64,000 nucleotides of DNA from Niameybacter massiliensis (GCF_001282685.1 NZ_LN875035.1:447001-511000); one strand, 5' to 3'; counted from the first letter of the stretch, positions 49,107 to 56,736 are shown. Notes: generated by a model from the sequence alone, not told the origin. A program made the numbers and translations.

Positions 49107-49538
49107 TTAATAACATCCTAGGCCCATAACTAATGGTAGATCCTGATGTATAACGATACCGTAAATAGCTTCTCCTACTTGTATAACACCATATTTGCCT
49201 AATTCCTTACATCTACTCACCGAATATCCGACCTCCATAGATACATTTATCCAACTATTTTTTTTGATATATTTTAGGTCTACAATTTGATGCTCTACTC
49301 TATTTAAATTATTAAGCCCCTTCTTTATCTTCTCTATATCAAGTTTTAAGCGCTTAATTTCAGCTTCTAAATATGTTCTAGTTTTTATATTATTAAGGTC
49401 TACTATCTCATTTGAAGCATCAAATTTCATGTTTTCGTTCAATATATCTAAATCTTTTACGCGTAGCTCCAGTTGAGTACAGTATTTATTGTACTCCCCA
49501 ATCTTTTTCTTTGTATTTTTTATGTATTCATTTTTCAT
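49107..49538 (-). CDS. ArpU/RinA-like late regulator
   Basis: The ATG at 49538 (GGGGGAATTG upstream) gives 143 residues: coiled-coil N-terminal half, then RVEHQIVDLKYIKKNSWINVSMEVGYSVSRCKELGKYGV, the sigma-region-4-like fold of ArpU/RinA proteins. The C-terminal 20 residues (IVIHQDLPLVMGLGCY) are an unusual hydrophobic extension. It matches in type the 313-762 gene of the left prophage and should take part in late gene activation. Confidence 0.6.
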   Translation of the reverse strand: MKNEYIKNTKKKIGEYNKYCTQLELRVKDLDILNENMKFDASNEIVDLNNIKTRTYLEAEIKRLKLDIEKIKKGLNNLNRVEHQIVDLKYIKKNSWINVSMEVGYSVSRCKELGKYGVIQVGEAIYGIVIHQDLPLVMGLGCY

Positions 49539-49605
49539 CTTCAATTCCCCCTTTAAAATTTACGACTTATTAAACTTTCATTTGTTTGCTTGAATAAGCA
49601 CCAAA

Positions 49606-49642
49606 ACACATGAAGTAAACTATAAAAATTTACTTCATGTGT
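49606..49642 (-). terminator. Terminator of the partition operon
   Basis: ACACATGAAGTAAA and TTTACTTCATGTGT form a perfect 14-bp stem around nine bases, 17 bases after the parR stop, followed by TTTTGG on the minus strand. Confidence 0.7.
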
Positions 49643-49658
49643 ACTGATCCTTATTCAA

Positions 49659-49952
49659 TTAGTCCTCATCAAAGAAGCTTGCAGCTTCAACTAAATCATT
49701 ATCCTCTTCTTTATCCTTCTGTTTCACTTGAAGTATTGGTTGAAAATCTTCAAGATACTTCTTAACAATTTTTTCTATCCTGGTATCCAAGTCTTTTTCA
49801 CTTGTTAGTACTCTTCTTTCTTCCATCATTTCTTTTCTAATACAGTAACGGATAAATTCTGATTTATTCCCATTGCATTTAGATTTCACATACTCATGGA
49901 GCTCTGGATCATTATCAAATCCAACTGGAACGATATCTCTTGATTTGCTCAC
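49659..49952 (-). CDS. parR: ParR-like ribbon-helix-helix adaptor
   Basis: A 97-residue protein starting at GTG in a GTGA overlap with the actin-like gene. The N-terminal half (RDIVPVGFDNDPELHEYVKSKCNGNKSEFIRYCIRKEM) is a ribbon-helix-helix DNA-binding domain; the C-terminal half is acidic and helical, as expected for the part that contacts the filament. It should bind the repeats at 50899-50967 and link them to the ParM filament. Confidence 0.7.
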   Translation of the reverse strand: MSKSRDIVPVGFDNDPELHEYVKSKCNGNKSEFIRYCIRKEMMEERRVLTSEKDLDTRIEKIVKKYLEDFQPILQVKQKDKEEDNDLVEAASFFDED

Positions 49953-50872
49953 TTAAACTTCACCTTCCCTATTTCAAGGAACCCTGCAACATTTGTCCAT
50001 TGTGTTTCCTCGACCGTCTGTACGTGTGGGATTACTTCTTTAAGTGCCTCTTTAACCAATAGGCTTGTCCCACCAGTAACAACAATATCCATTAAATCTA
50101 AAGGGAACTCCTTCTTTAAGTCTGCAACAACTTCCTGTACATACCCCTTATAGATTTCACTTAATGCCTTTTGACTTTCTGGTTCAATCTTCCCTTGATA
50201 CTTAATACCACCATTTGAAATGATATCTTCTATATCTCTTGAAGTAAGTCCTCGCTTATACATTGCTTCAAATTTCCTCTTAATCATTGCTTCTATCTGC
50301 ATAGACCCTTGATTAGTTGTCATCATAGAACTTGGTTGAGGTATTAGATTGTCGTAAATGCCAAAGTTCATATTCCTTCCACCTAGATCTATAACGCCGA
50401 CTCTCTTGCCTACAAAAAGTTCTTTGTTGGTATAAACTACTCCTGATGATTCAGGCATAATTAAAACTCTAGTAAATTGGATATTTTGATACTTCCCATC
50501 TACTACAAATTTCTTTGGTTGCTCTTTGATATTCTCTTGAAATGCCTTTCTATTATCTTTACTCAAATAGATATTAGTTGGGCATCCAATAACAGCCGCT
50601 ATTTCACCTTTGCATCCTAATCTATATGCTGCTGTATATATGGCTAACTTGTGAAGTAATGTGTTCTTTTCAAGGCTATAATCTACTTGCTCGCCTTGAT
50701 CTCCAATAATATATGTATCTTCTTCATAAATCACTTTATTGCTATTCCCAGTTGCTTCAATATCTAGGCTGGATGTAAGTTGTGTACTCTTTGTTCTAAA
50801 TAGAGTTTTCTCTCCACTTGCTCCTAACCCCTTTGTTGCATGCTTTCCTGCATCGATTGCTATTACTTTCAT
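49949..50872 (-). CDS. parM: ParM/Alp-type actin-like partition ATPase
   Basis: The ATG at 50872 follows GGAGGG by eight bases and gives 307 residues; a start seven codons upstream is less likely. Actin-fold motifs: IAIDAGKHATKG (phosphate 1), GVIDLGGRNMNFG (phosphate 2) and DIVVTGGTSLL (adenosine). Such proteins form filaments that push DNA copies apart. With the adjacent adaptor and upstream repeats it forms a full type II partition system, which is normal for plasmids and suggests that this phage can exist as an extrachromosomal lysogen. Confidence 0.82.
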   Translation of the reverse strand: MKVIAIDAGKHATKGLGASGEKTLFRTKSTQLTSSLDIEATGNSNKVIYEEDTYIIGDQGEQVDYSLEKNTLLHKLAIYTAAYRLGCKGEIAAVIGCPTNIYLSKDNRKAFQENIKEQPKKFVVDGKYQNIQFTRVLIMPESSGVVYTNKELFVGKRVGVIDLGGRNMNFGIYDNLIPQPSSMMTTNQGSMQIEAMIKRKFEAMYKRGLTSRDIEDIISNGGIKYQGKIEPESQKALSEIYKGYVQEVVADLKKEFPLDLMDIVVTGGTSLLVKEALKEVIPHVQTVEETQWTNVAGFLEIGKVKFK

Positions 50873-50898
50873 CCTAATCCCTCCAAATTTCATAATTT

Positions 50899-50967
50899 GT
50901 ATTACAATGTATTACTTGTAATACCGTTTCGTCTTCATATGTATTACAATGTAATACTTTGTAATAC
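50899..50967. repeat. parC-like centromere/operator repeats
   Basis: Six 7-bp elements GTATTAC or its complement GTAATAC start at 50899, 50909, 50918, 50941, 50951 and 50961: two groups of three with ~10-base steps, so all face one side of the helix. They lie immediately upstream of the parM gene, the usual place for a ParR binding site that is also the operator. Confidence 0.75.
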
Positions 50968-50998
50968 ATAACCATGCTTTAACTGCTTAAAACACATT

Positions 50999-51412
50999 CT
51001 AGAATGGTAAGTCATCATCTTCTCCTATATCTGGTGTTGGGCATTCACTTAATGTTTGAGTATTACTTGAAGTTGGCGTCCCTTCTTCAACTGATTTCTT
51101 ACTCTCTGCAAAATGTTGCTCTTCAACTACAACATCAACTGATGTATGTGTGATGCCATCTTTATCCCATCTGTTCGTTTGAAGTCTGCCTACTACTGAT
51201 ACCATTTGGCCCTTCCTAAAGAACTTCTCTGCAAATTCTCCAGCTTTACCAAATGCTACAATATTGAAGAAGTCAACATCTGGTTCGCCTTGCTTTACAA
51301 ATTGTTTTCTAACCGCTAGCCCATATCTTACTACTGCAACTGGATTAGCTGACTGTGAGTATCTAACTTCTGGATCACGTGTTAAGCGTCCCATTAAAAT
51401 CACTTTATTCAT
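50999..51412 (-). CDS. ssb: Single-stranded DNA-binding protein
   Basis: A 137-residue OB-fold protein starting MNKVILMGRLTRDPEVRY, with FFNIVAFGKAGEFAEKF and KGQMVSVVGRLQTNRW, a low-complexity linker, and the acidic tip DDDLPF that docks SSB partners. It protects single strands during phage replication. GGAGGAAAG lies upstream. Confidence 0.93.
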   Translation of the reverse strand: MNKVILMGRLTRDPEVRYSQSANPVAVVRYGLAVRKQFVKQGEPDVDFFNIVAFGKAGEFAEKFFRKGQMVSVVGRLQTNRWDKDGITHTSVDVVVEEQHFAESKKSVEEGTPTSSNTQTLSECPTPDIGEDDDLPF

Positions 51413-51578
51413 GTCTAAACTTTCCTCCTATTATGTACTCTTGAGATCTCATCTTTTTTCTATGTTGGTAATCTGCAAATGCTTTATCAAACATCCTGCG
51501 TTGCTCTTTTTGTTTAAGCTCTTCAGCGCGCTTCTGTTTTTCAATGACTTGTGCTGCTATCCTTTGTTGTGTATTCAT
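51405..51578 (-). CDS. Small charged coiled-coil protein
   Basis: The ATG at 51578 follows GGAGGG and gives 57 residues, a single charged helix (RIAAQVIEKQKRAEELKQKEQRR) with a basic end. It overlaps the SSB start by eight bases. Function unknown. Confidence 0.5.
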   Translation of the reverse strand: MNTQQRIAAQVIEKQKRAEELKQKEQRRMFDKAFADYQHRKKMRSQEYIIGGKFRHE

Positions 51579-51722
51579 CGTTATACCCTCCATACTTCTA
51601 GCCAAAAGCAAATTTTATTCATTAATTCATTATTTGATATTGATTTTCATTTTCTATTATGGTATTATTATTTTGACATGATTAATACATATTTTTTAAC
51701 ATTTTCCCTCCCGATTTCGGGA

Positions 51723-51753
51723 AGCACTAGCTCCAACTAGTGCTTATTTTTTT
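51723..51753 (+). terminator. Rightward terminator, possibly of a short RNA
   Basis: AGCACTAG and CTAGTGCT form a perfect 8-bp stem, then seven T. A second hairpin (CCCGA/TCGGG, 51710-51721) precedes it, and TTGACA lies at 51673 though without a good -10. This may be a ~50-nt RNA; the layout resembles the small RNA at 1711-1831. Confidence 0.65.
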
Positions 51754-51848
51754 GCCCACTTAAAATCAATTTTTATTTAATGTATATATCTAAATACTTT
51801 TACACAAAATATTAATGGATCTTAATTAATCAATTGTCCTAACACCCT

Positions 51849-51952
51849 TATAATTTATTTATCTAGAGTGATCTAGCCTGGTATCCTCCTTAGGTCACTC
51901 TATACATATCTTAACGTTTTTATTTAATTCTTACTTTTCACTGTGTTATACT
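51849..51952 (+). promoter_or_regulatory. Promoters and leader of the 51989 gene
   Basis: The nearer promoter is TTAATT, 17-base spacer, TATACT with extended -10 (51924-51952). Farther up, a TATAAT box (51849-51854) precedes a hairpin AGAGTGA/TCACTCT (51864-51902) that presents CCTCCTT, a sequence complementary to ribosome sites. The rest of the 51612-51988 stretch shows no gene. Confidence 0.45.
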
Positions 51953-51988
51953 AAAACTCTAAACCATCCATAAAATAGGGGGAATTTT

Positions 51989-52225
51989 ATGTCTATATTT
52001 TTAATAATCTGTGGTATTATTTTTATTTCTTTAACTCCAGTAGTGAGTAATTTAGTACTACCAGCTCTTGGTATACTACTTATAGCACTATCTATTGTTA
52101 TAAAGAATCAAAAAACACTTATCGTTAAAAGTGATATCATCATAGAACATCTAAAGTTAAATCGTTCTCTACTAGAGGTAACGTCAGATAGTTCTACTAA
52201 TAATATCTTAGATAACGAAGTCTAA
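51989..52225 (+). CDS. Small membrane protein, lone rightward gene
   Basis: A 78-residue protein with AGGGGGA upstream: two hydrophobic segments (about 2-17 and 20-38) then a soluble tail. It opposes the early operon and has its own promoter and terminator, the same pattern as the 1908 gene in the left prophage. Likely expressed in lysogens; function unknown. Confidence 0.5.
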   Translation: MSIFLIICGIIFISLTPVVSNLVLPALGILLIALSIVIKNQKTLIVKSDIIIEHLKLNRSLLEVTSDSSTNNILDNEV

Positions 52226-52235
52226 AGTACTTAAG

Positions 52236-52261
52236 CGCCATCCTACTGGATGGTGTTTTTT
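52236..52261 (+). terminator. Terminator of the 51989 gene
   Basis: CGCCATCC and GGATGGTG pair (one G-T) around TACT, followed by six T. Confidence 0.8.
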
Positions 52262-52283
52262 ATTCAAAAACTAATTTTATTGA

Positions 52284-53081
52284 CTACTCTTCAAACATAC
52301 TGCACTGATTTTCTAGTGGCTTTTCTTTACATTTGCCTATCCACCATTCCATTACATCTTCTCCAGTTTGCCATGTTGTGTTATTATCTAAGTTCTTAAT
52401 CATTCTGTTAAATGCTCTTATGTAATTTTCTTTGTACTTAGGATACATCTCTAATTCTTTTTCCTGGTTGCTACTTAAAGGACACCCTATACAACCTATT
52501 CTAGTAAAGCCCTGGTCGTACAGTTCACAGTATGGCTTTTTGTATTTCTTTAGAAATTCCCATACATCTTCATCTGTCCAGTCTATAATAGGTCGTACCA
52601 TTACTTTGCCTTTCCAAAAGCTAACCATACTAAGCTTTTTCCTATTATTGCTTTCTGACCATCTTACGCCAACAAGCACAGTGTCACCTACATTACCTAC
52701 ATTTTCTTTTAACTCTTCACAACAATACCTCTGCATCCTTGTAGGTGGTTGTTTTTTACTAGATATCAAATTAAATATAGTTTTAGGCCTACCTTCCATA
52801 GTCCCCTTTACTTGTCTTTTGGTAAATACATTGCATTTTCTTTCTATAACATCCGGATAGTACTTTCTTCTAAACCTAATCAGCTCTGGTGGATCGGGCG
52901 TTGGTGCAACTTCTGCTCTGAATTTAACCCCTGCCATTTCCGCCAAATGATATACTACTTGACTATCCTTACCTCCACTAAAGGCTAATAAGTAACCTTC
53001 TTGTGGTTCAAATTCTTGCAATCTTTTTATTGCTATATCAACTTTATTTATTTCTCCAAATAATGTATGTTCAACTAACAC
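52284..53081 (-). CDS. PAPS-reductase/PP-loop family phage protein
   Basis: A 265-residue protein starting at GTG after TTAGGTGG. The PP-loop SGGKDS (35-40) binds ATP-type substrates; later RYCCEELK, GVRWSESNNR, DWTDEDVWEFL and GCIGCPLSS with paired cysteines are typical of phage-borne members. Host relatives reduce PAPS or activate sulfate; phage versions have no settled role, though DndC-like sulfur transfer to DNA is a known relative. It is an early gene here. Confidence 0.8.
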   Translation of the reverse strand: MLVEHTLFGEINKVDIAIKRLQEFEPQEGYLLAFSGGKDSQVVYHLAEMAGVKFRAEVAPTPDPPELIRFRRKYYPDVIERKCNVFTKRQVKGTMEGRPKTIFNLISSKKQPPTRMQRYCCEELKENVGNVGDTVLVGVRWSESNNRKKLSMVSFWKGKVMVRPIIDWTDEDVWEFLKKYKKPYCELYDQGFTRIGCIGCPLSSNQEKELEMYPKYKENYIRAFNRMIKNLDNNTTWQTGEDVMEWWIGKCKEKPLENQCSMFEE

Positions 53082-53092
53082 TCATACCACCT

Positions 53093-53121
53093 AATTCAAC
53101 TCGTATTGCCTAAGTTGAATT
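53093..53121. repeat. Inverted repeat upstream of the PP-loop gene
   Basis: AATTCAACT and AGTTGAATT, 9-bp arms around 11 bases, just before the ribosome site of the 52284-53081 gene. Possible operator or leader hairpin. The rest of 53082-53289 has no supportable gene. Confidence 0.4.
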
Positions 53122-53289
53122 AAGTTAAATCGTTATCTACCAATCTCAGTCATGGTGTGAGCCTAATGCTCTACAGTGGGGATTTTTACGCCTTTACCAC
53201 ATATCTTTTTTCATAGCTAGATACATGGCTAGTGTTCTAGCTACTATGGCAACCTTAATAAGTTAAGGTCCTGGTACGGTGTTATGCTT

Positions 53290-53571
53290 CTATATTTCAA
53301 TTAGTTCAGTTTCTTTAAATCTTACACTTAGAATTTCTGCATTAAGGTAAGGTCTATAGTCATAGTCCATGTTGTATTCTATTATGTATGCTTTAAGTGC
53401 TGCTCTAGCTTCATTCTCACTAAGTGCTCTTACTTCCCACGTTTGTTTCTTCCAGTTTCCTCTTATGGTATTGTAAGAGAACTCTATTTGGTACACATTA
53501 ATTTCTAATCGTGTCTTAATGCTCTTCACAATATCACTTCCTAAAAAAACTATTTTATTTACTCTTGCCAT
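53290..53571 (-). CDS. Hypothetical early phage protein
   Basis: A 93-residue mixed alpha/beta protein (YQIEFSYNTIRGNWKKQTWEV, LSENEARAALKAYIIEYNMDY). Its start overlaps the upstream gene by 13 bases. No family recognised. Confidence 0.5.
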   Translation of the reverse strand: MARVNKIVFLGSDIVKSIKTRLEINVYQIEFSYNTIRGNWKKQTWEVRALSENEARAALKAYIIEYNMDYDYRPYLNAEILSVRFKETELIEI

Positions 53572-53795
53572 ACAACTTCTACAATGTCATCCTCTTCAAC
53601 TTCAAACTCTGGATTATACTCTTTAAGTATTTTTTCAATCTTTTTCTTATCAACAAATAATATCCATTCTTTTTGTTCATCATTGAAATGCATATACATT
53701 TTGTTTTGTATCTCTCGCTTCAATTCGTCAAATTGCTTCGCCTTATCCCTTAACTCATCAAAATCATTAATGCTAATGGTTACTTTTCCGTCCAT
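53559..53795 (-). CDS. Hypothetical early phage protein
   Basis: From the ATG at 53795, six bases after GGAGGATG, it has 78 residues: a beta start (DGKVTISIND), a coiled-coil-like helix (DELRDKAKQFDELKREIQNKM) and an acidic C-terminus. No family recognised. Confidence 0.5.
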   Translation of the reverse strand: MDGKVTISINDFDELRDKAKQFDELKREIQNKMYMHFNDEQKEWILFVDKKKIEKILKEYNPEFEVEEDDIVEVVWQE

Positions 53796-53822
53796 CTTCA
53801 TCCTCCTCAAAGAATTATTTTA

Positions 53823-54059
53823 TTAAAACATTTTTGCTATTTTCATCAGATCTTGAGCTCTTTCCATAGCACTTGGGCACATTGCTTCTATCGTTCCTAA
53901 CATGCCAGCTAACGCTATTTCTGATTGTCTCGCTCTTAATCTCCTAATTTCACGTTGTTCATCCTGCAACCTCTTTTGTTCTTCTGTAGGCTCTACATGT
54001 GGTCTATTGTTGTATCTCCACCATATGTTCCTGCTATGAATCTTTTTCAATAATGCCAT
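53823..54059 (-). CDS. Hypothetical early phage protein
   Basis: From the ATG at 54059 (GGAGGAATAC before it) it has 78 residues, with an aromatic/basic N-terminus (HSRNIWWRYNNRP), a charged coil rich in Arg/Gln and a more hydrophobic helix (LAGMLGTIEAM). No family recognised. Confidence 0.45.
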   Translation of the reverse strand: MALLKKIHSRNIWWRYNNRPHVEPTEEQKRLQDEQREIRRLRARQSEIALAGMLGTIEAMCPSAMERAQDLMKIAKMF

Positions 54060-54092
54060 GTATTCCTCCAAAAAAATTATTCTATGGAGTTG

Positions 54093-54413
54093 TTAAGCCC
54101 CATATTTTAAATTTCTTTTGTTCTTCATTATTTGTTCGAATGTATTTGCATACTTACAAATTTTTGTATTCTTTGGAAACACCATTTTCACGCTCTCATG
54201 CGAAAAATTAAGCATTTCTTCTGTTATGCCTAACGTGTCCATGTTGATGTAACAATCACCATGTTTACTTTTGCTAACGGCTTCTTCTTTTGTGTATAAG
54301 CCAACTTTACTTAAATCAGTGTAGTACCCACTACTATTTTTACCCCAAAACAACACATTCTCACTATTGCCCCAGTATCTTAATGCTATTATTAAATACT
54401 TCTTTTCTTCCAT
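54093..54413 (-). CDS. Hypothetical early phage protein
   Basis: A 106-residue protein with YLIIALRYWGNSENVLFWGK at the start and GDCYINMDTLGI in the middle; pattern of a small alpha/beta phage protein. It is divergent from the lone gene at 54501, with the promoter of that gene between them. Confidence 0.5.
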   Translation of the reverse strand: MEEKKYLIIALRYWGNSENVLFWGKNSSGYYTDLSKVGLYTKEEAVSKSKHGDCYINMDTLGITEEMLNFSHESVKMVFPKNTKICKYANTFEQIMKNKRNLKYGA

Positions 54414-54449
54414 TTGCTCACCCTTTCAAACTTAGATTTGCTTAAATAC

Positions 54450-54478
54450 TTTATACACTTCACCATCTTTGTTATAAT
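54450..54478 (+). promoter_or_regulatory. Extended -10 promoter of the 54501 gene
   Basis: TGTTATAAT is an extended -10; the -35 position (TTTATA) is poor. AAGGAG and the ATG follow within 25 bases. Confidence 0.5.
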
Positions 54479-54500
54479 GAAAACAAAAAAGGAGAACTTT

Positions 54501-55007
54501 ATGAATCAATCAGATAAACTAAACGACTTTTTTACTTCTAATCCTGAGGCATACTCTAAATTTAAATCTTCTATGGAAAACTTTTATTATGAACCTCAAA
54601 TAAACATTCCTGATTATACTAAAAACATCAAACTAGCCCCCAGTATTGCAGAGCGTGAAGCTGCTGCTGATAATCGCAATACAGAGTTGATGGCAGAAAT
54701 AAGCTCTGGTAATGATCGCCTAGTTCAGCAATTAGAAATAGCTAATCTATCTTTAAATGAAATGAATACTACTTTAAAGTCTCAACTTAATAGTGCTAAT
54801 ACTACACTTAACATGGTCCTTAGTTCCATAGGTCACAATTCACAGCTAACTCATAGACAACTTATAGAAATGAATAAATCAGTCGCTGAACTTAAAACTC
54901 TAATAGAGATTGGTGATTCTGAAGGTGTAAATAAGTTCATTGCTGACCATGGATTAGAAAGTTTAGCTTTAGTCCTTCAAGTAATTTCTATGTGTTTTGG
55001 TGCTTAG
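54501..55007 (+). CDS. Lone rightward gene, coiled-coil protein
   Basis: The ATG at 54501 lies six bases after AAGGAG and gives 168 residues. The middle (about 60-120) is a coiled coil with repeated SLNEMNTTLKSQLNSANTTL; the C-terminal 30 residues end in a hydrophobic stretch (LALVLQVISMCFGA). It has its own promoter and runs against the early operon. No family recognised. Confidence 0.5.
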   Translation: MNQSDKLNDFFTSNPEAYSKFKSSMENFYYEPQINIPDYTKNIKLAPSIAEREAAADNRNTELMAEISSGNDRLVQQLEIANLSLNEMNTTLKSQLNSANTTLNMVLSSIGHNSQLTHRQLIEMNKSVAELKTLIEIGDSEGVNKFIADHGLESLALVLQVISMCFGA

Positions 55008-55068
55008 AAACTAATGAGGGTTAATTCCCTCAACTAGCTTCTATAAAAAATTGATTTTATTACTCTAT

Positions 55069-55097
55069 TTGAATTTTTCTTTAAACTACCGTATAAT
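55069..55097 (+). promoter_or_regulatory. Promoter of the 55148 gene
   Basis: TTGAAT, 17-base spacer, TATAAT. The leader that follows is close to that of the 4254 gene in the left prophage. Confidence 0.7.
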
Positions 55098-55147
55098 TTA
55101 TTTATCAACTCTATCCAGTTGAAATATAAAAGAAAGGCGGTACTAAT

Positions 55148-55336
55148 ATGAAAGCTACTGAACTTCAACAACAAATAGCTAAAGAACTTTGTCTTAAAAT
55201 GCTTGAAAAAGGTGAGTATGCTGAGTTCTATCGTGGAGATCTTGATGAAATCTCATACAACACTCAAACAGGTCATAATATTGGCACACTCTATCAAGCT
55301 ATTTTATCTAAAGTTTGTGCCACTGAAACTATTTAG
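55148..55336 (+). CDS. Lone rightward gene, small hypothetical protein
   Basis: A 62-residue helical protein with AAAGGCGG upstream. The coding sequence is unrelated to the 4254 gene although the two leaders match. It is tail to tail with a broken leftward gene. Confidence 0.45.
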   Translation: MKATELQQQIAKELCLKMLEKGEYAEFYRGDLDEISYNTQTGHNIGTLYQAILSKVCATETI

Positions 55337-55503
55337 TAATTTCTAAGCTCTCTATATGTTTCAGTTAGCTTACTAATTGCATTTAATGTCTCTGGAATAG
55401 CTGCAACTACTTCTGGAGACATTTGCTTTTCATCTAATTCCTTCTGAATCTATTCACAACTTTTACAAATTGTTTGTTTAAGATTTTCTTTTACTTCTCT
55501 CAT
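55333..55503 (-). pseudogene. Small early gene broken by an in-frame TAG
   Basis: From the ATG at 55503 (GGAAGGATG upstream) the frame reads MREVKENLKQTICKSCE, then TAG (55450-55452, codon 18), then IQKELDEKQMSPEVVAAIPE and on to TAA at 55333. The helical, charged pattern is continuous across the stop, so a 56-residue gene has been broken by one nonsense change, or TAG is read through. Confidence 0.6.
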
Positions 55504-55533
55504 TTTTATCATCCTTCCAATAGTTAATTTGTC

Positions 55534-55749
55534 TTAGTCCCATTCCCCATAATTAGGGCAACTGGTACATTCGGATTTATTCTTAGTACACTCTTCACAA
55601 TCTAGTTCTTCACGTTCATGGATGTACCCAGTGTTACCGCAATTACGGCATGTAGCTTTATCTGCTATTTTTCTGAATCCTATTGTTACATCTTCTTCTA
55701 GATCTATCTCCTTAGAATTGCATTTAACACATTGTATAAATCTAACCAT
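55534..55749 (-). CDS. Zinc-ribbon protein
   Basis: A 71-residue protein with cysteine pairs CVKC, CRNC, CEEC and CTSC, enough for two zinc sites. Begins MVRFIQCVKCNSKEIDLEED. Such small ribbons in phages are usually unknown; some bind nucleic acid or RNA polymerase. Confidence 0.6.
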   Translation of the reverse strand: MVRFIQCVKCNSKEIDLEEDVTIGFRKIADKATCRNCGNTGYIHEREELDCEECTKNKSECTSCPNYGEWD

Positions 55750-55769
55750 CTTCTCACCTTCTAACTTAT

Positions 55770-56000
55770 CTAGATTCTTACTGGTATACCCTCAAGGTCA
55801 TATCCTGATGCAATTACTTCTGCTGATTCATTACGACTCTCTATCCAACATCTACCACTTTCATTTCTGAATCTTACATCAGTCCATTCACCATCAATAT
55901 TAACTTCCACTTTATCCATATCACGTAAGCCTTGTAATACCCATAAGTCCATTTCCAGTATCCCGTATGTGTATAATTTCCCATTACGCCCTAGATACAT
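55770..56000 (-). CDS. DUF5348-like small protein
   Basis: A 76-residue beta-rich protein (GRNGKLYTYGILEMDLWVLQ, VEVNIDGEWTDVRFRNESG, EGIPVRI) with the pattern of DUF5348 proteins in clostridial mobile elements. Function unknown. Confidence 0.5.
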   Translation of the reverse strand: MYLGRNGKLYTYGILEMDLWVLQGLRDMDKVEVNIDGEWTDVRFRNESGRCWIESRNESAEVIASGYDLEGIPVRI

Positions 56001-56023
56001 GCCATCCCTCCTATCCTTTTGTT

Positions 56024-56299
56024 TTACTCAATTTTCATCTGCCCCGGCATAATTGCCATGAGCTTTTTGATATCTGTAACAGGCTTATAAAATTTATTAG
56101 CCCCTTCTATATAATCTATTTCTATCAATCCATGACTTTTAAGATTTCTAATATATCTATCTGTGTTATTCTTCATGCATCCAAGTTCTTTAACTAACTG
56201 TGAAGATGTACAAGGTTTTACTAGGAGTATGAGGATAATTCTGTATTCTGTTGCCTTTAATTTGCATTTTGCTAAATAGTTATAATACTGCTTATCCAT
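56024..56299 (-). CDS. Winged-helix transcription regulator
   Basis: A 91-residue winged HTH protein (ATEYRIILILLVKPCTSSQLVKELGCMKNNTDRYIRNLKSHGLIEI, then a wing and KFYKPVTD) like small MarR/ArsR-type regulators. Two identical dyads lie 14-53 bases upstream, so it probably controls its own expression and that of the downstream early genes. AAGGAG lies six bases before the ATG. Confidence 0.65.
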   Translation of the reverse strand: MDKQYYNYLAKCKLKATEYRIILILLVKPCTSSQLVKELGCMKNNTDRYIRNLKSHGLIEIDYIEGANKFYKPVTDIKKLMAIMPGQMKIE

Positions 56300-56312
56300 A
56301 CTTTCTCCTTAG

Positions 56313-56352
56313 TTAGTCTTTTTTGACTAATCAATTAGTCTGTTTAGACTAA
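56313..56352. promoter_or_regulatory. Tandem operator dyads TTAGTC-N6-GACTAA
   Basis: Two exact copies of the 18-bp dyad start at 56313 and 56335, 22 bases apart, about two helix turns, between the winged-HTH gene and the gene before it. This suits cooperative binding of two dimers. Confidence 0.7.
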
Positions 56353-56361
56353 TCTTGCTTA

Positions 56362-56736
56362 TCATCCCAACATGTATTTAAATCTCATTCCAAGACTTGG
56401 TACAAATCCATTCCTTGTCCTAATAGCTATACCTATTGTCTTTTCTGTTACATAATGTTCTATAGCTGCTTGCTCTGCACTGTTGTATACTTTTACAACT
56501 TCACCTGCATCATTTAATTTTCCAACTTGGTATCTTTGAAGTGGTTTATTTACACCATCACCATATCTAAACCATAGTTTTTTATCTGGGAACTTTCCAT
56601 CGTGCCCCATAAATGCTAGTCTCATTTTTGCCCTATCTATTCCGTGCTCTTCTAATGCCTCTTTGACAGTTCTATATCTCTTAATCACTTCACCTGTCTC
56701 ATAATCTAGTTGTTCAAACTCTCTGATTTTACCCAT
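56362..56736 (-). CDS. Two-repeat NUMOD-like protein
   Basis: A 124-residue paralogue of the 5909-6286 protein: QLDYETGEVIKRYRTVKEALEEHG and KLNDAGEVVKVYNSAEQAAIEHY open its two repeats, and both end in a KLWFRYGDG/RFKYMLG strand. The helical parts look DNA-binding; no nuclease domain is attached. Its position before the operator dyads suggests an early regulatory role. Confidence 0.55.
   Translation of the reverse strand: MGKIREFEQLDYETGEVIKRYRTVKEALEEHGIDRAKMRLAFMGHDGKFPDKKLWFRYGDGVNKPLQRYQVGKLNDAGEVVKVYNSAEQAAIEHYVTEKTIGIAIRTRNGFVPSLGMRFKYMLG

Noticed and set aside
53200-53280. Leftward frame ending MYLAMKKDMW upstream of the PP-loop gene
   Set aside because: No usable start or ribosome site; only ~20 codons.
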